In this document: positions 59,137-64,000 of the stretch, in pieces | How the letters are laid out: every line of letters starts with the position of its first letter | How positions within the stretch are numbered: position 1 is the first letter of the stretch | Notes under the pieces: generated by a model | What the model saw: the letters and a program-made list of their open reading frames with translations, nothing else | Told to the model about the DNA's origin: nothing | Databases searched by the model: none | Made by a program: the position numbers and the translations under genes | Source: Paraburkholderia agricolaris | GTDB taxonomy: Bacteria > Pseudomonadota > Gammaproteobacteria > Burkholderiales > Burkholderiaceae | Direction of reading: 5' to 3' | DNA length: 64,000 bases | Assembly (NCBI RefSeq): GCF_009455635.1 | Contig: NZ_QPER01000002.1 | Coordinates: 2,542,001-2,606,000 of the forward strand

Positions 59137-60324
59137 CTATGTGCTGGCCGGGGCCTTCGTTGTACCCGGCTGGTCCGCGCCACGTTCAGCACGCTCGCGC
59201 GGCGTGACGACGGTGCCAGGCACAAGCGTCGCGGCGTTCTCCACGATGACGCGCTCGCCGCCCTTCAGGCCGCGCGTCACGAGCCAGTTGTGGCCCTTCA
59301 ACTCGTTGACCTGCACGGGCACTACCACCACCTTGCTCGCCGCATCGACGACCTTGACCGTTGCGTCGTCCGCGGTGCGGGTGACGGCATCGCGCGGCAC
59401 CGCAATCGCCGCGGTATCGATCGCACGATCCAGCCTGATCCGCACATAGGCACCCGGCAACAGCTCACGCTGCGCATTGGGAAACAGCGCGCGCATCGCC
59501 ACCGAGTCCGTGCCCGGATCGACAGCCAGGTCCGTGAACAACAACTTGCCGGTCTGCGCGTATTCGCTGCCATCAGGCAGCATCAGATAAACCTTGATGT
59601 CCTTTTGCGCGACGCCTTGTACGCGCCCGGTGTCGATCGCGCGGCGCAACGCGGCCACGTCCGCGGCGGGCTGCGAGAAGTTCACGTAGATCGGATCGAT
59701 CTGCTCGACCGTGGTCAGCGGCGTAGCCGAATCCTGACCGACCAGCGCGCCTTCGGTCACGAGCGCGCGCCGGGCGCGGCCGTCGATCGGCGCGGTGACT
59801 GTCGCGTAACTCAGTTGCAGCCGCGCCCGCTCTAGTTCGGCACGTGCCGACGCCACCTCGGCCTTCGCCTGGCGCTCCTCAATAAGCGCTTCGGTGTGGT
59901 CGCGTTCGCTTACCGCGCGATCGGTAACGAGATCGTCGTAGCGCTTGCGCTTGTCAGTGGCGCCAAGTGCATTGGCTTCGGCACGCGCCAACGTGCCGGC
60001 CGCCACGTCCAGAGCCGCTTTCAGCGGTGCCGGATCGATCCGGAACAGCGGCGCATTCTTGCGCACCTCCTGCCCTTCTTCATACAGACGCGCCGTGACA
60101 ATGCCCGCTACTCGCGCACGCACTTCTGCTTGCCGGTATGCTTCGAGCCTGCCCGGCAACTCGACCGTCAACGCTGTGGACGACGGATGAACCGTCAACA
60201 CCGCGACTTCCTGAGGCGCGGCGGCCGTGGCATCGGCCCGCGGGGTCTGTTTGCCGCATCCCGCGAGCAACGCGACCAGTGTGGTTACGGCGAGCGTGAT
60301 CGGAATGGCGCGTGTGGTTTTCAT
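59137..60324 (-). CDS. RND efflux periplasmic adaptor (AcrA/MexA type)
   Basis: This 395-residue membrane-fusion protein has a lipobox LAGC near residues 20-23 (TTLVALLAGCGKQ), a lipoyl-like half VELPGRLEAYRQAEVRARVAGIV, an alpha-hairpin (KAEVASARAELERARLQLSYATV) and beta-barrel/MP domains (IDGRARRALVTEGALVG, LPGAYVRIRLDRAI). It links the permease and the outer-membrane channel. The first gene of the operon, divergent from a TetR repressor with a palindromic operator in between. The ATG at 60324 is chosen because the lipoprotein signal starts there; a further in-frame ATG at 60360 precedes it. Confidence 0.94.
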   Translation of the reverse strand: MKTTRAIPITLAVTTLVALLAGCGKQTPRADATAAAPQEVAVLTVHPSSTALTVELPGRLEAYRQAEVRARVAGIVTARLYEEGQEVRKNAPLFRIDPAPLKAALDVAAGTLARAEANALGATDKRKRYDDLVTDRAVSERDHTEALIEERQAKAEVASARAELERARLQLSYATVTAPIDGRARRALVTEGALVGQDSATPLTTVEQIDPIYVNFSQPAADVAALRRAIDTGRVQGVAQKDIKVYLMLPDGSEYAQTGKLLFTDLAVDPGTDSVAMRALFPNAQRELLPGAYVRIRLDRAIDTAAIAVPRDAVTRTADDATVKVVDAASKVVVVPVQVNELKGHNWLVTRGLKGGERVIVENAATLVPGTVVTPRERAERGADQPGTTKAPAST

Positions 60325-60406
60325 CTGAATCCTTGGTGTCGAAGCGGTCGCCGCCGCCAAATTGCCACCGCCTCGTTGTGGCAGTCCGCGAAAGGCGATC
60401 GATTAT

Positions 60407-60424
60407 AATCAGTCATGACTGATT
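60407..60424. promoter_or_regulatory. Perfect 18-bp TetR-type operator
   Basis: AATCAGTCATGACTGATT is a perfect palindrome located between the divergent adaptor and TetR genes, in an AT-rich promoter stretch. Size, symmetry and position fit an AcrR/AmrR-type operator controlling both directions. Confidence 0.8.
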
Positions 60425-60488
60425 GAATAAAGCGAAATACCGTAAGATTGTTGCGTGGTAACGACAGCGAAATGAAAGGTTAGTGCGA

Positions 60489-61136
60489 ATGGCTCGCAAA
60501 ACGAAAGAAGAATCGCAAAACACACGTAATGGCATCCTCGATGCCGCTGAACTGGTGTTTCTGGAAAAAGGCGTCGCGCAAACCGCGATGGCCGATATCG
60601 CCGACGCGGCGGGTGTGTCGCGTGGCGCGGTCTACGGACACTACAAGAACAAGATCGAGGTGTGCCTCGCGATGTGCGACCGCGCGTTCGCGCGCGCCGC
60701 CGAGGGCTTCGAACTGGCCGAGGATGGACCTGCGCTGGAGGCGCTGCGCGAGGCGGCGCTGCACTATTTGCGGCAATGCGTCGAATCGGGCTCGGTGCAG
60801 CGCGTGCTCGAAATCCTCTATATGAAATGCGAGCAGAGCGAAGAAAACGCCCCGCTGCTGCGACGGCGCACGCTCTACGACAAGCAGACGCTGCGCATCA
60901 CGACCGCGCTGCTACGGCGCGCGGTGAGCAACGGCGAGTTGCCCGCCACCCTCAATCTGCATCTCGCGAGCGTGTATTTTCAGTCGCTGGTGGAAGGCAT
61001 TTTTGGCACGATGGTGTGGACCGACCGCCTGCGCAACACACCGTGGGAAGACGTCGACGCGCTGCTGCTCGCCGGCATCGACACGCTGCGCGATTCGGCG
61101 CGGCTCAGACATGCAAAGCCTTGCGCGGCCACCTGA
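60489..61136 (+). CDS. TetR/AcrR-family repressor of the efflux operon
   Basis: This 215-residue regulator has helix-turn-helix GILDAAELVFLEKGVAQTAMADIADAAGVSRGAVYGHYKNK (residues about 16-56) and an AcrR-like C-terminal ligand domain (HYLRQCVESGSVQRVLEILYMKCEQSEEN). It is divergent from the RND operon and should repress it until a drug binds. The ATG at 60489 is used; a GTG two codons upstream is also possible. It belongs to the group that includes AmrR and BpeR in Burkholderia, by general likeness. Confidence 0.93.
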   Translation: MARKTKEESQNTRNGILDAAELVFLEKGVAQTAMADIADAAGVSRGAVYGHYKNKIEVCLAMCDRAFARAAEGFELAEDGPALEALREAALHYLRQCVESGSVQRVLEILYMKCEQSEENAPLLRRRTLYDKQTLRITTALLRRAVSNGELPATLNLHLASVYFQSLVEGIFGTMVWTDRLRNTPWEDVDALLLAGIDTLRDSARLRHAKPCAAT

Positions 61137-61351
61137 AGCGGCTTGGTGTAAACGCGTAAAACGCGCGCTATGCGCGCATATGCGATCGATAATCGCGCAA
61201 TCGGCATCGAATGCGGATTGTGAGATATGCATCGCGTCATTAACCTTCCGAAATCCTGCAACGGGTCGGCGGCGGCCGGCGCTGATTCCTGGGCTTATCT
61301 TCCGCCACGCGATCCTGAACCGCAGTCCGAGAATCCGAAGGAGACACCGTC

Positions 61352-62680
61352 ATGAGTACCACCATCCCCAAAGCGCCGAAAACGGCCGTGGCCGGCAACA
61401 ATACGGCGCGCAGCCAGGCACGCAAGGCGGCGCTCGGCAGCTTTGTCGGCGCCGTGGTCGACTGGTACGACTTTCTGCTGTACGGCATCGTCGCCGCGCT
61501 CGTCTTCAATGCCGAGTTCTTCCCGAAGGTCAGCCCGGCAATGGGCACACTCGCCGCCTTCGCAACCTTCGGCGTCGGCTTTCTGTTCCGGCCGCTCGGC
61601 GGCTTCGTGTTCGGCCACTATGGCGACCGGCTTGGACGCAAGCGCATGCTGGTTCTCACGGTAATGACGATGGGCCTCTCCACCGCCGCGATCGGCCTGC
61701 TGCCGGCCTTCTCCAGCATCGGCTGGTGGGCGCCGGTGCTGCTCGTGACCTTGCGCGCAATCCAGGGTTTCGCGGTCGGCGGCGAATGGGGCGGTGCGGC
61801 GTTGATGGCGGTCGAAAGCGCGCCGGAAAAGAAGAAGGCCTTCTACAGCAGTGGCGTGCAGGTCGGCTATGGCGTGGGTCTCGTGCTCTCGACCGGCCTC
61901 GTCGCGATCATCAGCCGTTCGATGGACAACGCGTCGTTCCTGAGCTGGGGCTGGCGCCTACCGTTTCTGTTCAGTGTGGTGCTGGTGCTGATCGCGCTGT
62001 GGATCCGCTCGAGCATGGAAGAGTCGAAGGAGTTCGTCGAGAAGGTCGGCGAGCACGGCGAACGCAGCGTGCGGCTGCCGATCGTCGAGGCCTTGCTGAA
62101 GCACCCCAAGGCTTTCCTGCTGATCATCGCGCTGCGCCTCGCCGAGTTGTTCACGATGTACATCGTGACGGCGTTCGCGCTGAACTACTCGACGGCCAAT
62201 CTGCACATGCCGCGCGAGTTCTTCCTCTCGATCGGCCTGCTGGTGGGCGCGGTAAGTTGCGTGACGATTCCCTGCTTCGCGTGGCTGGCTGACCGTTTCG
62301 GCCGCCGCCGCGTGTATATCGTCGGCGCGCTGGTCGGCATGTTCAGCGCGGTGCCGTTCTTCCTCGCGCTCGAAGCGCGCTCGACGGTGTGGATCGTGAT
62401 CTTCGCGGTCATGCTCGCCAACGTCGCCCACGATATGGTCGTGAGCGTGCAGCAGCCCATGTTCACCGAGCTGTTCGGTACCGAGTATCGCTATAGCGGC
62501 GCGGGTGTCGGCTATCAGGTGGCGAGCGTGGTCGGCGGCGGCTTCACGCCGTTTATCGCGGTGGCGCTGGTCAGCTTTGCCGGTGGCTCGTGGCATCCGG
62601 TGGCGGCTTACCTCGCGATCGGCTGCCTGATCTCGGTGCTGGTGGCCGCGAAGATGAAGACCGGGCGCGGCGTCGCCTGA
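61352..62680 (+). CDS. MHS-family MFS metabolite:proton symporter
   Basis: This 442-residue 12-helix transporter of the metabolite:H+ symporter group (shikimate/citrate/alpha-ketoglutarate-like) has the first-helix motif GSFVGAVVDWYDFLLYGIVAALVFN. The loop 2-3 signature is GHYGDRLGRKRMLV, and helix 4-5 has RAIQGFAVGGEWGGAALMAVE. The substrate is probably an organic acid or osmolyte but is not resolved. There are 215 bases of upstream non-coding DNA with several GC-rich dyads near 61166-61202. A GC-rich hairpin follows the stop. Confidence 0.93.
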   Translation: MSTTIPKAPKTAVAGNNTARSQARKAALGSFVGAVVDWYDFLLYGIVAALVFNAEFFPKVSPAMGTLAAFATFGVGFLFRPLGGFVFGHYGDRLGRKRMLVLTVMTMGLSTAAIGLLPAFSSIGWWAPVLLVTLRAIQGFAVGGEWGGAALMAVESAPEKKKAFYSSGVQVGYGVGLVLSTGLVAIISRSMDNASFLSWGWRLPFLFSVVLVLIALWIRSSMEESKEFVEKVGEHGERSVRLPIVEALLKHPKAFLLIIALRLAELFTMYIVTAFALNYSTANLHMPREFFLSIGLLVGAVSCVTIPCFAWLADRFGRRRVYIVGALVGMFSAVPFFLALEARSTVWIVIFAVMLANVAHDMVVSVQQPMFTELFGTEYRYSGAGVGYQVASVVGGGFTPFIAVALVSFAGGSWHPVAAYLAIGCLISVLVAAKMKTGRGVA

Positions 62681-62726
62681 TTCTGACCGCGGGTCTCACT
62701 GATCACTGATTGTTGCGATGTTCCGA

Positions 62727-62770
62727 CGGGCCGGCCTGGCGAAAACGCCACGCCGGCCCGCTTCTCTTTT
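62727..62770 (+). terminator. Hairpin terminator after MHS symporter
   Basis: CGGGCCGGC-(C)TGGCG-AAAA-CGCCA-CGCCGGCCCG folds into a long GC-rich stem with an AAAA loop. The following tail (CTTCTCTTTT) is pyrimidine-rich but not a pure T run. Confidence 0.65.
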
Positions 62771-62958
62771 GTCCCCGCCTTCTTGCCGTTCCGGCATCCA
62801 GATCCCGCGCCTCAGGTCGTTCATTCCGATGCTTCATGCCGCGTTGCCGCAATTCGGCAAATTACGGTCGTATTTCACCAGGCTAATACCTTATGCATTT
62901 ACATCTCATATTGCAAAGGCTATGTCTGCGTCCTATCGTTCGTCGAAGCGGGGCTTAT

Positions 62959-62990
62959 ATCGAATTTGCATACGGCATATGAAATTCGAT
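62959..62990. promoter_or_regulatory. Candidate operator upstream of OFA-type MFS gene
   Basis: ATCGAATTT and AAATTCGAT are perfect 9-bp arms around a 14-base centre that is itself partly symmetric (GCATA-CGGC-ATATG). It lies about 104 bases before the ATG at 63094 in an AT-rich promoter stretch. The regulator is not known. Confidence 0.45.
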
Positions 62991-63093
62991 TACATATATT
63001 GATGCCGGATTACTTGCAATTTTTTTACGCCGCGACACTCAAGCATTGTGTATGAAGCGCCGATAACAAAGAATTCCTCACCGGAGACCGACC

Positions 63094-64000
63094 ATGAGTA
63101 GTATCACCGAGCCGAATGGCACTTCAGGCTCAGCCCCATTCTTTTCCAAACAGGCCACCGTCGCGCAACCGGGGTTTTCGCGCTGGATGGTTCCGCCCGC
63201 GGCGCTCGCGGTTCACCTGTGTATCGGCCAGGCCTACGCCTTCTCCGTGTTCAACGGGCCGCTCACCAAAGTTATCGGCATTACGCAATCCGCCCCCGAC
63301 GACTGGTCGCTGACTTCGCTCGGCTGGATCTTTTCGCTGGCGATCGTGTTCCTTGGTTTGTCGGCCGCGTTTGCCGGCAAGTGGCTCGAACACGTCGGTC
63401 CACGCCGTACGATGTTTACCGCCGCGTGCTGCTTCGGCGGCGGCTTCCTGATTGCCGCACTCGGCGTGCATCTGCATCAGATCGCGCTGCTCTATCTAGG
63501 CTACGGCGTGATCGGCGGAATTGGGCTCGGGCTCGGCTATGTGTCGCCGGTGTCGACGTTGATCCGCTGGTTTCCGGACCGCCGCGGCATGGCGACCGGC
63601 ATGGCGATCATGGGCTTCGGCGGCGGCGCGATGATTGCCGCGCCATTGTCCGTGGCATTGATGAACCACTTCCGCAGCGCGACGAGCATCGGCGTGGCGG
63701 AAACTTTCGTCGTGCTCGGCATTGCGTACTTCATCTCGATGTCGATCGGCGCACTCGCGATTCGCGTGCCGCCGGCAGACTGGAAGCCGGCCGGCTGGAC
63801 GCCGCCCGCGACCAACCAGAAGAAGATGATTTCGCGTAACCACGTGCACATCGACCAGGCGTTGAAGACGCCGCAGTTCTATCTGATCTGGCTGGTGCTG
63901 TTCCTCAACGTGACCGCGGGCATCGGCATTCTCGGCCAGGCGTCGGTGATGATTCAGGAAAGCTTCAAAGGCACCGTGACCGCTGCCGCCGCGGCCGGGT
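63094..64000 (+). CDS. OFA-like MFS transporter (oxalate/formate antiporter family), cut by window edge
   Basis: 302 codons are visible and the frame is open to the window end. It has an N-terminal cytoplasmic stretch of about 35 residues, then 12-helix MFS architecture. Helix 1 is MVPPAALAVHLCIGQAYAFSVF, and an LIRWFPDRRGMATGMAIMGFGGGAMIAAPL segment (two adjoining pieces near residues 150-180) closely mirrors the OFA signature seen in the oxlT gene at 45283. It is therefore a second OFA-type carrier; the substrate may be oxalate or another carboxylate. ATG 63094 has a GGAGA ribosome site. Confidence 0.88.
   Translation, partial: MSSITEPNGTSGSAPFFSKQATVAQPGFSRWMVPPAALAVHLCIGQAYAFSVFNGPLTKVIGITQSAPDDWSLTSLGWIFSLAIVFLGLSAAFAGKWLEHVGPRRTMFTAACCFGGGFLIAALGVHLHQIALLYLGYGVIGGIGLGLGYVSPVSTLIRWFPDRRGMATGMAIMGFGGGAMIAAPLSVALMNHFRSATSIGVAETFVVLGIAYFISMSIGALAIRVPPADWKPAGWTPPATNQKKMISRNHVHIDQALKTPQFYLIWLVLFLNVTAGIGILGQASVMIQESFKGTVTAAAAAG

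Larger units (their letters stand above)
62681..63093. other. Intergenic region with terminator and candidate operator
   Basis: About 410 bases. The first 100 hold a terminator-like hairpin for the upstream symporter. The rest becomes distinctly AT-rich and holds an inverted repeat (62959-62990). A CCGGAGA ribosome site lies just before the ATG at 63094. No gene is seen. Confidence 0.55.

Noticed and set aside
62718..63055. Two overlapping small open frames after the MHS symporter
   Set aside because: They span the terminator hairpin and the AT-rich promoter region, have no ribosome sites and no plausible protein composition.

Overview
The window is GC-rich, densely coded DNA from a Burkholderiaceae chromosome, most likely Paraburkholderia. 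The assignment rests on protein likeness (phosphonate genes with a fused nucleotidyltransferase, a Bce-type exopolysaccharide locus, an oxalate antiporter with formyl-CoA transferase, an HAE1-type RND pump) and on an abundance of LysR, TetR and GntR regulators. It is not based on a marker gene. No rRNA, tRNA, CRISPR array or prophage was seen. There is one complete insertion sequence.

Layout. 1-3500: the end of a molybdenum hydroxylase operon (FAD subunit, cut by the window edge; molybdopterin subunit; MocA-like nucleotidyltransferase). 3497-5294: a LysR regulator divergent from a short-chain dehydrogenase. 5417-7020: a LexA (SOS) box followed by a DUF4130-UdgX DNA repair gene that is split by a one-base frameshift in a C run. 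7207-8145: a PIG-L deacetylase and a 50-residue Pro/Asp-rich protein. 8202-12165: a phosphonate operon, aepX (with fused nucleotidyltransferase), aepY and phnW. 12166-13510: a long gap with a large inverted repeat between strand-asymmetric T-rich and A-rich flanks. 13511-19136: a chemoreceptor, a TRIC/YadS channel, a second FtsI-type transpeptidase and a diguanylate cyclase. 19446-27785: small housekeeping and accessory genes (GST with TetR, an SOS-box orphan gene at 21342, RhtB and LysE exporters, a YigZ protein, a TonB receptor with a DUF2946 protein, a lipoprotein).

27792-41336 (all minus strand): a compact exopolysaccharide operon read from right to left. It encodes a priming sugar-phosphate transferase, Wza, a Wzb phosphatase, a Wzc kinase, WecB, WecC, a flippase, a GT4 glycosyltransferase, a secreted polysaccharide lyase, a WecG-type transferase and a Wzy polymerase. 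WecB, WecC and WecG predict an N-acetylmannosaminuronate-containing polymer with a short repeat unit.

41790-53005: a ketopantoate reductase-like gene, a LysR plus aldehyde dehydrogenase pair, the oxalate/formate antiporter with a divergent LysR, and a minus-strand operon with formyl-CoA transferase, a fumarylacetoacetate hydrolase-family protein and a membrane protein. This operon is headed by an internally deleted remnant of a thiamine-diphosphate enzyme. A GntR/FCD regulator lies upstream, and three copies of a palindrome-like motif mark its probable operators. 53168-54435: an intact IS481-type element with a 6-bp target duplication. 54446-61136: an RND efflux operon with a divergent TetR repressor and a perfect palindromic operator. 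61352-64000: an MHS-family symporter and the start of an OFA-like MFS transporter that runs off the window.
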